From Sanguibacter gelidistatuariae (GTDB lineage: Bacteria; Actinomycetota; Actinomycetes; Actinomycetales; Cellulomonadaceae), in the NCBI RefSeq assembly GCF_900096585.1, contig NZ_FMYH01000001.1:1-64000 (forward strand): a stretch of 64,000 bases of DNA, in the 5' to 3' direction. Below the pieces are notes generated by a model that had not been told where the DNA came from, ran no database searches, and saw only the letters and a program-made list of their open reading frames with translations. This document shows, piece after piece, positions 7,883 to 17,408 of this stretch; within the stretch, counting starts at the first letter, position 1, and each line of letters opens with the position of its first letter. Position numbers and translations under genes: made by a program.

Positions 7883-7938
7883 TGCAACTATCCCGACACG
7901 CTGTCAACTATTCCGTCATGGTGCAGAAATAGTTGACA
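7883..7938. promoter_or_regulatory. Palindromic operator of the HEPN-MNT operon
   Basis: A perfect 11-bp inverted repeat, TGTCAACTATT at 7902-7912 and AATAGTTGACA at 7928-7938 with a 15-bp spacer, lies just upstream of the nucleotidyltransferase gene. A third, shorter direct copy, TGCAACTAT, is at 7883-7891. The winged-helix domain of the downstream protein is the obvious candidate to bind here. The repeat is seen; autoregulation is inferred. Confidence 0.65.
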
Positions 7939-7966
7939 CCATCCACGCCCCAGCAGGTCCCTCACC

Positions 7967-8031
7967 CCGCCGAGTGCTGGCTTTTACGCACGAAACGCCG
8001 TGAAAGGCGTGTAAAACCCAGCACTCAGCGG
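7967..8031 (-). terminator. Palindrome with C-rich leader, downstream of asd
   Basis: Arms built on CCGCTGAGTGCTGGGTTTTAC face each other with a loop of about 20 nt; there are a few mismatches. In the direction of asd transcription the order is stop codon, C-rich tract (8032-8049), then the palindrome. The sequence is the same family as 18734-18798. A transcription terminator for asd is the simplest reading; no U-run follows, so Rho-assisted termination is possible. Confidence 0.6.
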
Positions 8032-8049
8032 AATGGGGAGGGGGTGGGG

Positions 8050-9129
<1,080 letters not shown>

Positions 9130-9152
9130 TCAAGAAGAAGGGGGCGGGCAGA

Positions 9153-10445
9153 TCAGCGACCGGTGCCGCCGTAGACGACGGCCTCGCCCTCGCCGTCCAG
9201 CCCGAAGGCGGAGTGCACGGCGCGCACGGCGTCGTCCAGGCTGTCCTGGCGGGTGACCACGGAGATGCGGATCTCGGAGGTCGTGATCATCTCGATGTTG
9301 ATCCCGGCGTCGCGCAGCGCACCGAAGAGGCGGGCCGAGACCCCGGGGTGGGACTTCATGCCCGCGCCGACGAGGGAGATCTTGCCGATCTGGTCGTCGT
9401 ACTGAAGGGAGTCGAAGCCGATCTCTGCGCGGACGCCGTTGAGCGCGGTCGTCGCGATCGGCCCGTCGTCCTCGGGGAGGGTGAAGGAGATGTCGGTCCG
9501 GCCCGTCGCCGCGACGGAGACGTTCTGCACGATCATGTCGATGTTCGCGCCGGCGCTCGCGACGACCTCGAAGATGCGGGCCGCGGTGCCGGGGACATCG
9601 GGCACGCCGACGACGGTGATCTTGGCCTCGCTGCGGTCGTGGGCGACTCCGGAGATGATCGGGTCTTCCATGGCTTCTTCTCCCTCGTTCGGACCGGCCG
9701 CGGCGATCGCGGGGACGTTGGTGACCAGCGTTCCTTCTTTGCCCGAGAACGACGAGCGGACGTGGATGGGGACGTTGTAGCGGCGCGCGTACTCCACGCA
9801 GCGCAGCGCGAGGATCTTCGCGCCGCTGGCCGCCATCTCAAGCATCTCCTCATAGGTGATGCGGTCGACCTTGCGCGCGGACGGGACGAGGCGGGGGTCC
9901 GCGGTGTAGATGCCGTCCACGTCGGTGTAGATCTCGCAGACGTCGGCTCCGAGGCCGGCGGCGAGCGCGACGGCGGTCGTGTCGGAGCCGCCGCGGCCCA
10001 GCGTCGTGACGTCGTTCGTGTTGAGGGTGACCCCCTGGAACCCGGCGACGATCGCGACCGAGCCCTTCTCGATGGTCTCCCGGATCCGGCTCGGCACGAC
10101 GTCGACGATCCGCGCCTTGCCGTGCACGGCGTCGGTGATCACACCCGCCTGCTGGCCGGTGAAGGACTTCGCCTTGACGCCCAGGTTGTTGATGGCCATC
10201 GCGAGCAGCGACATCGAGATCCGCTCGCCGGCGGTGAGGAGGATATCCATCTCCCGCGACGGGGGTAGCGGGGTGATCTGCCGGGCGAGGTCGATGAGCT
10301 CGTCGGTCGTGTCACCCATCGCCGAGACCACGACGACGATGTCGTTCCCGGCCCGCTTGTACTCTGCGATGCGCTTCGCTACGCGCTTGATGCTCTCGGC
10401 ATCAGAGACGGATGAACCGCCGTACTTCTGCACAACAAGTGCCAC
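9153..10445 (-). CDS. lysC: Aspartate kinase, with a possible internal beta-subunit start
   Basis: Phosphorylates aspartate, the first committed and feedback-controlled step of the aspartate family. The 430-residue protein has [10 protein letters not shown] at the N-terminus, the kinase core with [16 protein letters not shown], and two ACT domains in the last about 170 residues. The start is a GTG at 10445 with GGAG seven bases upstream. An internal ATG at 9671 (MEDPIISG), preceded by a purine-rich GGGAGAAGAAG, sits where other actinobacteria start the separate regulatory beta chain from inside lysC. If used it gives 172 residues holding both ACT domains. The gene is upstream of asd in an operon. 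Confidence 0.97.
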   Translation of the reverse strand: MALVVQKYGGSSVSDAESIKRVAKRIAEYKRAGNDIVVVVSAMGDTTDELIDLARQITPLPPSREMDILLTAGERISMSLLAMAINNLGVKAKSFTGQQAGVITDAVHGKARIVDVVPSRIRETIEKGSVAIVAGFQGVTLNTNDVTTLGRGGSDTTAVALAAGLGADVCEIYTDVDGIYTADPRLVPSARKVDRITYEEMLEMAASGAKILALRCVEYARRYNVPIHVRSSFSGKEGTLVTNVPAIAAAGPNEGEEAMEDPIISGVAHDRSEAKITVVGVPDVPGTAARIFEVVASAGANIDMIVQNVSVAATGRTDISFTLPEDDGPIATTALNGVRAEIGFDSLQYDDQIGKISLVGAGMKSHPGVSARLFGALRDAGINIEMITTSEIRISVVTRQDSLDDAVRAVHSAFGLDGEGEAVVYGGTGR

Positions 10446-10614
10446 GTGCTTGCTCCGTTACGTTGCTGGTCCCGTCGATCTAAACGTCCACCAGGTATTG
10501 TCCGAACGCCCCGAGTGTAGGACGGCCCCGCGGCAAACACCAGAACGCCCGCCATACGGACCCGAGCGTGATGCACCTATTGCCCGGATCGGGCGTGCTT
10601 GTAGGATCACGGTC

Positions 10615-11604
10615 ATGACGAGCGCCCAGCCGTACCCGCCACCCGCCTACGGGATCACCCCAGGCCCGCCGCCCCCTCCGGACCCCTTGGCCGAGTTCGG
10701 CGTGATCGCCCACGGCGTGCAGCGCAGCTTCGGCTCCGTCGCGGCCGTGGTGGGCATTGACCTGCGTGCCCGGCGGGGATCTGTGACAGCGTTAATCGGT
10801 CCTAATGGCTCGGGCAAGACGACGCTCATGCTCATGCTCGCCGGTCTGATCGCGCCCGACGCCGGCCGGATCCTGATAGGCGGCCACGACCCGGTGACCG
10901 CGAACTACGCGGCCCGCTCGCAGGTGGGGTGGATGCCCGATTCCTTCGGCACGTGGGACTCCCTCACCGCCCGGGAGGTGCTCATCACGACCGGGGCGAC
11001 CTACCGGATGTCCAAGGAGCACTCCCGCCAGCGCGCCGCCGAGCTGCTCGAGACCGTGCACCTGGTCGACCTCGCCGACGCCCCCGCGCATGTGCTCTCG
11101 CGCGGGCAGAAGCAGCGCCTCGGGCTGGCCCGGGCGCTCGTCCACAACCCCGCGGTGCTCATCCTCGACGAACCCGCGAACGGCCTCGACCCCCGCTCGC
11201 GGATCGAGCTGCGCACCCTGGTCCGTTCCCTCGCCGCGAACGGCACGACCGTGCTCATCTCAAGCCATATCCTCACCGAGCTCGACGAGATGGTCGACGA
11301 CGCCGTCTTCATCTCCCGCGGGCGCACGGTCGCCCAGGAGTCCGTCGTCGAGGCCCGGATCCACCACCGCACGTGGCGGGTCAAGGCGCTCGCACCCGAG
11401 CCGCTGCACGCGTGGTTGCGGTCGGTCAACGTCCCGTTCGTCGAGCATGCCGACGGCGGGCTGCTCATCCAGATCGGCGGTGAGGAGGCCGCCGCCCGGA
11501 TGCTGCGCGACGCGATCGGAGCCGGCGTCCCCGTCGTCTCCATGGCCCCCTCCGGCGGCGCGCTGGAACAGACGTATCTCTCACTCGACGAGGACCGACG
11601 ATGA
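10615..11604 (+). CDS. ABC transporter ATP-binding protein
   Basis: A 329-residue ATPase subunit of an ABC-2-type exporter. After a proline-rich N-terminus of about 35 residues come Walker A GPNGSGKTT, the signature LSRGQKQRLG, Walker B VLILDEPANGLDP and the switch His in LISSHILTE. The C-terminal 70 residues form a small extra domain ending AALEQ-like (GGALEQTYLSL), typical of ABC-2 exporters. The start is fixed by a leaderless TAGGAT box at 10602-10607, 7 nt before the ATG. It overlaps the permease gene by four bases. The substrate is unknown. Confidence 0.92.
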   Translation: MTSAQPYPPPAYGITPGPPPPPDPLAEFGVIAHGVQRSFGSVAAVVGIDLRARRGSVTALIGPNGSGKTTLMLMLAGLIAPDAGRILIGGHDPVTANYAARSQVGWMPDSFGTWDSLTAREVLITTGATYRMSKEHSRQRAAELLETVHLVDLADAPAHVLSRGQKQRLGLARALVHNPAVLILDEPANGLDPRSRIELRTLVRSLAANGTTVLISSHILTELDEMVDDAVFISRGRTVAQESVVEARIHHRTWRVKALAPEPLHAWLRSVNVPFVEHADGGLLIQIGGEEAAARMLRDAIGAGVPVVSMAPSGGALEQTYLSLDEDRR

Positions 11605-12713
11605 CTGCCTTCCCATACCCGGCCGCACCGCCGAAGCACCCGGCCCTGCCGCCTGCCCTGCGCCCGCGCGGGACCTGGTCGCTGTCCTGGCACGGTGTGC
11701 GCACCGTCGCCAAGCTCGAGCTCACCCAGCGGCTGCGCTCGACCAAGTGGAAGGTCGCGCTCGGGGTGTGGTTCCTCGTGGTGGGCGGCATCTGCCTGCT
11801 GATCAGCACCTCGGTCAACTATGAGAACACCGGGCTCTCCCAGCCCGGACCGCTGATGTTCAGCCTCAACGTCATGTTCATCCTGTCGATGGGCCTGCTC
11901 ATCACGCCGACCCTGAGCTCCGCGGCGATCAACGGGGACCGGATCGCCGGGACGCTCGCCATCCTCCAGGTCACGCTGCTCACCCCGATCGAGATCACCC
12001 TCGGCAAGCTCCTCGCCGGGTGGCTGGCGTCCCTCGCCTTCGTGGTGATCAGCGTGCCGTTCATCCTCTGGTCCTTCCTCGCCGGCGGCGTGGCGGTCGG
12101 AGCAGTGTTCAGCACGCTCGTGCTGCTCACCCTCATGCTGGGCGTCGTCTCCGCCGTCTCGCTCGGCTTCTCGGCGTTGACCACCAAGCCGACCGGCTCG
12201 ACGGTGCTGTCCTACCTGACTGTGGCCTTCTTGACGGTCGGCACGCTCATCCTCTTCGCCGTCACGCTCTTCCCGATGTCCGGGACGGAGCAGTACTCCG
12301 TCCAGCAGGCGAGCGAGTGGGACAACAAGTCCGGTGACGTGGTGGCCTGCGAGTGGCAGGACACCACGCAGTCGGTCGCGCACACCGAGCGCACCTGGTG
12401 GCTGCTGGCCATCAATCCCTACGTCGTCGTCGCCGACGCCGCTCCCGGCAGGGAAGCGTTCAACGGCTCGAGCGCCGACCCGCTCGCCGCCATCCGCGAC
12501 GGGGTGCGCTCGGCCCGGGCTGGCGCGGGCGAGCCGTACTCGACCTGCCCCGCGTCGATCTCGGGGGTCGAGGAGATCGATCCGTCGACGGCGCCGGTGT
12601 GGCCGCTCGGGCTGGCCGTCAACCTGCTGCTCGGGGCCGGGGCGGTCGTGCTGACCGTGCGGCGCCTGCGGATCCCGCAGGGCAAGCTGGCCCGCGGGAC
12701 CCGGGTCGCCTGA
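11601..12713 (+). CDS. ABC-2-type transporter permease
   Basis: The membrane partner of the ATPase just upstream, translationally coupled through an ATGA overlap. The 370-residue protein has a cytoplasmic N-terminus and about six hydrophobic segments: one near residue 58, four between about 90 and 225, and one near the C-terminus (WPLGLAVNLLLGAGAVVLTV). A soluble loop of about 115 residues with two spaced Cys lies before the last segment. This topology fits ABC-2 exporter permeases. Nothing in the pair or its neighbours (DUF5063 convergent, lysC divergent) identifies the cargo. Confidence 0.88.
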   Translation: MTAFPYPAAPPKHPALPPALRPRGTWSLSWHGVRTVAKLELTQRLRSTKWKVALGVWFLVVGGICLLISTSVNYENTGLSQPGPLMFSLNVMFILSMGLLITPTLSSAAINGDRIAGTLAILQVTLLTPIEITLGKLLAGWLASLAFVVISVPFILWSFLAGGVAVGAVFSTLVLLTLMLGVVSAVSLGFSALTTKPTGSTVLSYLTVAFLTVGTLILFAVTLFPMSGTEQYSVQQASEWDNKSGDVVACEWQDTTQSVAHTERTWWLLAINPYVVVADAAPGREAFNGSSADPLAAIRDGVRSARAGAGEPYSTCPASISGVEEIDPSTAPVWPLGLAVNLLLGAGAVVLTVRRLRIPQGKLARGTRVA

Positions 12714-12758
12714 GCGGCGAAGTCAGCCCGTTCGGGCTGGCCACGGCGGGCCGGCCGG

Positions 12759-13415
12759 TCAGGACTGGAGCGCCTCGTACTCCGCCTCGGCCGCGACATC
12801 GTCGGCGACGTCGAGGCGGAGGTGGGCGAGGATGAGCTGAAGGACGCGCAGCGCGCTCGCAGCACGCTCACCCCAGGCTGACAGGTAGGAGAACTGCCAC
12901 CACCACAGCGCCTCGACCTCGTTGCCCGCCTCGAAGTGCGCGAGGCCCTGGGTCAGCGCCGAGGCGACCATGGCGAGGTCGGCGCTTATGGCCGACCCAC
13001 CGAGCTCGGCGTCCAGGAGGGGGTCCACGACCTCGACGTACTCGTCGATCCCATCGAGCACCTGGGCGAGTCCGAGGCGCAGCGGGTCGAGGTCGGTCTC
13101 CTCGCCTGCGTCCGGCTCGAACCGCGCCGAAGGCACGACGTCGACCATCGCACCCAGGCGTGCGCCAGCGCTGAGGATGTCGGACGTGGCCAGCAGCAGC
13201 AGCGCGATCGCCGCGTCGGGAGCGGCGCCGGAGGCGACCTCAGCGCACGTCTGCAAGAACCGCTTCGCCTGGCCCGCGACGGCGACGGCCACCGACCGCA
13301 GGTCGGCTGCGTCGGCTGCGTCAACGGCATCCGCAGCGTCTGCGGCGCTGGTGGTCGTGACCGCACGCGCGCCGGCCTCGTCCTGGGGCGCCTCGACCAT
13401 CGTCTCGTCAGCCAC
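12759..13415 (-). CDS. DUF5063 domain-containing protein
   Basis: A 218-residue acidic, helical protein that follows recR in many actinobacteria and is generally annotated DUF5063. It starts inside the recR end. The GTG at 13415 has a good GGAGAG six bases upstream and is preferred over a TTG at 13421. The N-terminal about 40 residues are Ala/Asp-rich and low complexity. The rest contains helices with a conserved [20 protein letters not shown] segment near the C-terminus. Its function is unknown; the conserved dnaX-recR linkage hints at a link with DNA replication or repair, but this is only context. Confidence 0.8.
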   Translation of the reverse strand: MADETMVEAPQDEAGARAVTTTSAADAADAVDAADAADLRSVAVAVAGQAKRFLQTCAEVASGAAPDAAIALLLLATSDILSAGARLGAMVDVVPSARFEPDAGEETDLDPLRLGLAQVLDGIDEYVEVVDPLLDAELGGSAISADLAMVASALTQGLAHFEAGNEVEALWWWQFSYLSAWGERAASALRVLQLILAHLRLDVADDVAAEAEYEALQS

Positions 13416-14007
13416 TGACAACTCTCCGTCCCTCGAACGCCCGCCCGAGGGTGACCTCGTCGGCGTACTCCAAGTCTCCCCCGACCGGCAGCCCGGAGGC
13501 GAGGCGAGTCACGCGCAGGCCGAGCGGGCCGAGCAGTCGCGCGAGATAGGTCGCGGTGGCCTCGCCCTCGACGTTGGGGTCCATCGCGAGGATGACCTCC
13601 AGGACGGCGCCGTCAGCGAGCCGGGTGAGCAGCTCCTTGATGCGCAGGTCGTCGGGGCCGACGTTGTCGATGGGATTGATGGCGCCGCCGAGAACGTGGT
13701 ACTTGCCCCGGAACTCCCGGGTTCGCTCGATCGCGACGACGTCCTTGGGTTCTTCCACGACGCAGATCACCGCGAGGGACCGTCGGGGATCCAGGCAGAT
13801 GCGGCACTGCGCGGACTCTGCGACGTTCCCGCAGATCTCGCAGAACCGCACGCGGAGCTTGACCTCGGTCAAGGCGTCGGCGAGTCGACGTGCGTCGTCC
13901 GCGTCCGCCGCGAGGAGGTGGAACGCGATCCGCTGCGCGCTCTTGGGCCCGATGCCGGGAAGCCGGCCGAGCTCATCGATCAGGTCTTGGACTGCGCCTT
14001 CATACAC
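13408..14007 (-). CDS. recR: Recombination protein RecR
   Basis: RecR works with RecF and RecO to load RecA at gaps and stalled forks. The 199-residue protein has the full family order: helix-hairpin-helix [20 protein letters not shown], a four-Cys zinc finger (CEICGN, later CRICLD), the Toprim domain with [13 protein letters not shown] and YHVLGG, and the Walker-like C-terminal end. The start is a GTG with a leaderless TAGGCT box at 14014-14019 ending 6 nt before it. It lies 31 nt after dnaX and overlaps the DUF5063 gene. Confidence 0.96.
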   Translation of the reverse strand: MYEGAVQDLIDELGRLPGIGPKSAQRIAFHLLAADADDARRLADALTEVKLRVRFCEICGNVAESAQCRICLDPRRSLAVICVVEEPKDVVAIERTREFRGKYHVLGGAINPIDNVGPDDLRIKELLTRLADGAVLEVILAMDPNVEGEATATYLARLLGPLGLRVTRLASGLPVGGDLEYADEVTLGRAFEGRRVVSG

Positions 14008-14038
14008 CCCCCCAGCCTACGTCGAGCCGGGGCGAGGC

Positions 14039-16606
14039 TCAGACGTCGAGTATCTCCTCGATGACCACGCCGCCGAGGATCTGGGCGATCAGCGGCGCCC
14101 CGACCTGCCCGGAGGAGGCGAGATCCTCGTCGTCGGGCTGGGGATCGTCGACGATCTGCGCACGTGCTTCCTCCTGCGCCCGGGTGGCCGCGACGACTCG
14201 CTCGGCGGCCCGGCGCGGGCTTTCCGCGACCGGCGGTGCGGTTTCGGCGACCGGCTGGGGCTGAGCACCGTTCGAAGGGGCGGCGTTCGAGGGGGCGGCG
14301 CTCGGCCGGGCGGATCCTGACGCCGCAGGCCTCGACGTGCCTGCGGGCGTCCGGCCCGACCCGTACTCCGGGGCGGGTTCGTGATCGAAGTCGCCGGGCG
14401 GCTCCTCGCCGTACTCGGATGCGTGCCCCGGCGACGCCGGTGCGCTCCCCGGGCTGCCGCCCTCGCGGGACTCCGCGCGGGCGGGGTCGGGGACGGCGGA
14501 GTCGGGAACGGTGGAGTCGGGAACGGTGGAGTCGGGAACGGCCCGGCCCGCGCGGACGGGTGCCGCGGTGGTCGGCTGCACGCCAGGCACCGCAGCGGCT
14601 GGGCGGCTCGCCGCGGGCGTGGCCGGCATGTCCCAGGAGGCCGCCGCAGCGACCGGGTCGATCCCGGCGACAGATCCGGAGGACGGCGGACGGACGGACG
14701 GCAGCGCAGCGGCGGCGGGCGCCGCCGGTGCCCGGCCGGGCTCCTCGATCCCACCTTCGACGCGGACGTCGAAGCCGAGCGTCTCGCGGATCGCGCGCTG
14801 GACGAGCTCGGCTCCGGGGCCGCTGCGGAACGCGGTCGCGAGCCCCGCGGAGGCGAAGGTCAGCCGCAGCGTGCTGTCGTTGAGATCGGCGACCTGTGCG
14901 TTCTGGGCCACGAGGGCCCAGGTGGCCTTGCGCAATCGGCTCAGGGTGTCGAGCACCTCGGGCCAGCGCCGACGGAGCATGTCGGTCGTCGACGCGCCGA
15001 CTGCGGAAGCCTCCGAAGAGACATGGGCCTGCGGAGCGGTAGCCGGCTGTACGGGAGCCAGTTGTCCCGGAGCAGGCTGGGCCGGAGCAGGCTGGGCCGG
15101 AGCAGCCTGCGGTGCCGCCGGAACCGCCTGGGCCTGCGCTTGCGCTTGCGCCAAGTCAGCAGCAGCGGGAGGCGCCACCGCAGCTGGTTCCTGGGGGACC
15201 GAAACCTCGGGCTCGGCGGGCGCGGCCGTCACCACGGCCGGGTCGTCCCACGGAGGCGGCGCGATCGCCCCGCCGGTGGAGGCGGGGATAGGCGCCGCAG
15301 GGCTCGCGGGCGCGGGCTGGCTCACCGGAGCCGGAGCCTCCTGCGCCACTGCGGCGACCGGCGCAACAGCCGCGGGCGCGGGCGCGGGCGCAATCACAGC
15401 CGACGTCGTCGCGACTGGCCGAGCCGCCGCCCCGCTGGCGAGGCCTCGCTCGAGGCGATCCAGGCGGGCGCCGATCCCGGCCGTCGTGTCGTCCGCGGCC
15501 GGCAGCAGCAGCCGGGCGCACAGCAGCTCCAGGTGCAGGCGCGGGGAGGTCGCCCCGCTCATCTCGGTCAGCGCGGCGTTGACCACGTCGGCTGAGCGGG
15601 ACAGCTCGCTCGCGCCGAGGTTCACCGCCTGGGTGCGCATCCGCGCCAGCTGGTCGGCCGGGACGGATCGCAGGACCGCCTGCGCGGCGTCGCCGGAGAC
15701 GGACAGCACGATGAGGTCGCGCAGGCGCTCCAGGACGTCTTCGACAAAACGGCGCGGCTCGTGGCCGGTCGCGATGACGTGGTCGACCACCCGGAACATG
15801 CTCGCGCCGTCGCGGGCAGCGAGGGCGTCCACGACGTCGTCGAGCAGGGTGACGTGGGTGAAGCCGAGCAGCGACACAGCGCGCTCGTAGTCGAGGGTGG
15901 CGCCCTCGGCGCCGGCCATGAGCTGGTCGAGCACGGAGAGGGAGTCGCGCACCGACCCGCCGCCAGCCCGCACCACGAGCGGGAGGACCCCGGCGCCGAC
16001 CGCGATGTGCTCGCTCGCGGCGAGCGAGGCGAGGTACGTCTGCAGGGTCTCGGGGGCGACGAGGCGGAAGGGGTAATGGTGGGTCCGCGAGCGGATCGTC
16101 CCGATGACCTTCTCGGGCTCGGTCGTGGCGAAGATGAACTTCAGGTACTCCGGCGGCTCCTCGACGATCTTGAGCAGGGCGTTGAAGCCCTGCGCCGTGA
16201 CCATGTGGGCCTCGTCGAGGATGAAGATCTTGAAACGGTCACGGGACGGGCTGAACGTCGCCCGCTCCCGGAGCTCACGGGCGTCGTCGACGCCTCCGTG
16301 GCTCGCGGCGTCGATCTCGACGACGTCGAGGCTCCCCGGACCGCCGCGGGCCAGCTCGATGCAGGACTCGCACTCCCCGCACGGGGTGTCCGACGGCGTC
16401 TCGGGGGTGTTGCGGGCACAGTTGAGGATCCGCGCGAGGATGCGCGCGGACGTCGTCTTGCCGCAGCCTCGCGGCCCGGAGAACAGGTAGGCGTGGTTGA
16501 CGCGGTTGGAGCGCAGAGCCTGCATGAGAGGCTCTGTCACATGCTCCTGGCCGATCACCTCGGCGAAGTTCTCTGGACGGTAGCGGCGGTACAGGGCTGT
16601 GCTCAC
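14039..16606 (-). CDS. dnaX: DNA polymerase III subunit gamma/tau
   Basis: The clamp-loader ATPase and organiser of the replicative polymerase. The 855-residue protein has a canonical N-terminal AAA+ module with YRRYRPENFAEVIGQEHV, Walker A GPRGCGKTTSARIL, a zinc-binding Cys cluster and DEAHM. Domain III extends to about residue 370. After that comes an unusually long Ala/Pro/Gln-rich and Ser-rich linker region (including VPDSTVPDSTVPDSAVPD repeats), broken by a folded tau-like domain near residues 540-625. The start is GTG with a leaderless TAAGGT box 6 nt upstream. It is the first gene of the dnaX-recR-DUF5063 run. Confidence 0.96.
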   Translation of the reverse strand: MSTALYRRYRPENFAEVIGQEHVTEPLMQALRSNRVNHAYLFSGPRGCGKTTSARILARILNCARNTPETPSDTPCGECESCIELARGGPGSLDVVEIDAASHGGVDDARELRERATFSPSRDRFKIFILDEAHMVTAQGFNALLKIVEEPPEYLKFIFATTEPEKVIGTIRSRTHHYPFRLVAPETLQTYLASLAASEHIAVGAGVLPLVVRAGGGSVRDSLSVLDQLMAGAEGATLDYERAVSLLGFTHVTLLDDVVDALAARDGASMFRVVDHVIATGHEPRRFVEDVLERLRDLIVLSVSGDAAQAVLRSVPADQLARMRTQAVNLGASELSRSADVVNAALTEMSGATSPRLHLELLCARLLLPAADDTTAGIGARLDRLERGLASGAAARPVATTSAVIAPAPAPAAVAPVAAVAQEAPAPVSQPAPASPAAPIPASTGGAIAPPPWDDPAVVTAAPAEPEVSVPQEPAAVAPPAAADLAQAQAQAQAVPAAPQAAPAQPAPAQPAPGQLAPVQPATAPQAHVSSEASAVGASTTDMLRRRWPEVLDTLSRLRKATWALVAQNAQVADLNDSTLRLTFASAGLATAFRSGPGAELVQRAIRETLGFDVRVEGGIEEPGRAPAAPAAAALPSVRPPSSGSVAGIDPVAAAASWDMPATPAASRPAAAVPGVQPTTAAPVRAGRAVPDSTVPDSTVPDSAVPDPARAESREGGSPGSAPASPGHASEYGEEPPGDFDHEPAPEYGSGRTPAGTSRPAASGSARPSAAPSNAAPSNGAQPQPVAETAPPVAESPRRAAERVVAATRAQEEARAQIVDDPQPDDEDLASSGQVGAPLIAQILGGVVIEEILDV

Positions 16607-16749
16607 ACCGCAACCTTAGACGGTGCGTCCGACATCGCTCTCCGCGCGCTGGGGGCATCCACCGGGCGCAGCACCGCGACCTCTGGGTGGGTCGGCAGGA
16701 TCGCCTCGATCACCTGCCACCGGGCCGGCCGCCCGGCCGGCACCGTCAC
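16603..16749 (-). CDS. Possible 48-residue ORF bridging metI and dnaX
   Basis: A GTG at 16749 overlaps the metI stop and a TGA at 16603-16605 overlaps the dnaX GTG, so the ORF fills the gap exactly with GTGA overlaps at both ends. The peptide begins VTVPAGRPARWQVIEAILPT. Its first about 30 codons end almost only in G or C, as real genes here do. Against it, dnaX has its own leaderless -10 box inside this ORF and I recognise no family. It may be chance in GC-rich DNA. Confidence 0.25.
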   Translation of the reverse strand: MTVPAGRPARWQVIEAILPTHPEVAVLRPVDAPSARRAMSDAPSKVAV

Positions 16750-17408
16750 CGGCGCAGGGCCTTCTTCGCGAGCCCGTTGCCGATGAACTGTGCCGCCTGC
16801 ACCATCAGGATGATGATGATGACCGTCACGAGGGTGACCTCGTTGTTGAACTTCTGGTAGCCAAAGCGGATGGCGAAGTCACCCAGACCACCACCGCCGA
16901 TCGCCCCTGCCATCGCCGACATGTCCACGACGCCGACAAACAGGAACGTGAAGCCGAGGATGAGCGGGGCGAGCGCCTCGGGGACGATGACGGACCAGAT
17001 GATCCGCAGCCGGGAGGCACCCATCGCCCGAGCGGCCTCGACGACCCCGGGGTCGAGGGCCACGAGGTTCTGCTCGACGATCCGGGAGAAGGCGAAGGCC
17101 GCCATGACCGTCATCGGGAAGATCACCGCCCCTGTCCCGATCGTCGCGCCCGTGAGCTGCAGGGTGACCGGCCGGATGGCGGTGATGAAGATGATGAAGG
17201 GGATCGGCCGGATGATGTTGACCAGCACGTTGAGCACGTTGAACACCACGGCGTTAGGGAACAGGTTCCCCTTGCGGGTGACGTACAGGCCGAGCCCGAT
17301 GAGCAGGCCGAAGAACCCGCCCACAACCAGCGTGACCGAGACCATCTGGAGGGTCTGGCCGAAGGAGTCGACAAGCTTGGGCCAGAGCTGGGACCAGTCG
17401 GTCTTCAT
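16746..17408 (-). CDS. metI: Methionine ABC transporter permease
   Basis: The membrane channel of the D/L-methionine importer MetNIQ. The 220-residue protein has five to six membrane segments and the EAA loop typical of binding-protein-dependent permeases (EAARAMGASRLRIIWSVIVP). The conserved end of MetI follows, AGAIGGGGLGDFAIRFGYQ. It begins inside the last codons of metN (ATGA overlap at 17405-17408) and is the last gene of metQ-metN-metI. The dnaX gene follows in the same direction, so read-through into dnaX is possible. Confidence 0.95.
   Translation of the reverse strand: MKTDWSQLWPKLVDSFGQTLQMVSVTLVVGGFFGLLIGLGLYVTRKGNLFPNAVVFNVLNVLVNIIRPIPFIIFITAIRPVTLQLTGATIGTGAVIFPMTVMAAFAFSRIVEQNLVALDPGVVEAARAMGASRLRIIWSVIVPEALAPLILGFTFLFVGVVDMSAMAGAIGGGGLGDFAIRFGYQKFNNEVTLVTVIIIILMVQAAQFIGNGLAKKALRR

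Noticed and set aside
14480-14545. Direct repeats GGAGTCGGGAACGGT as a CRISPR or noncoding repeat
   Set aside because: They encode the VPDSTVPDST repeat of the DnaX linker, have no spacers and lie inside the coding frame.
14381-15890. Overlapping plus-strand frames of about 400-460 codons opposite dnaX
   Set aside because: They mirror the Ala/Pro-rich linker of DnaX and have low-complexity compositions.
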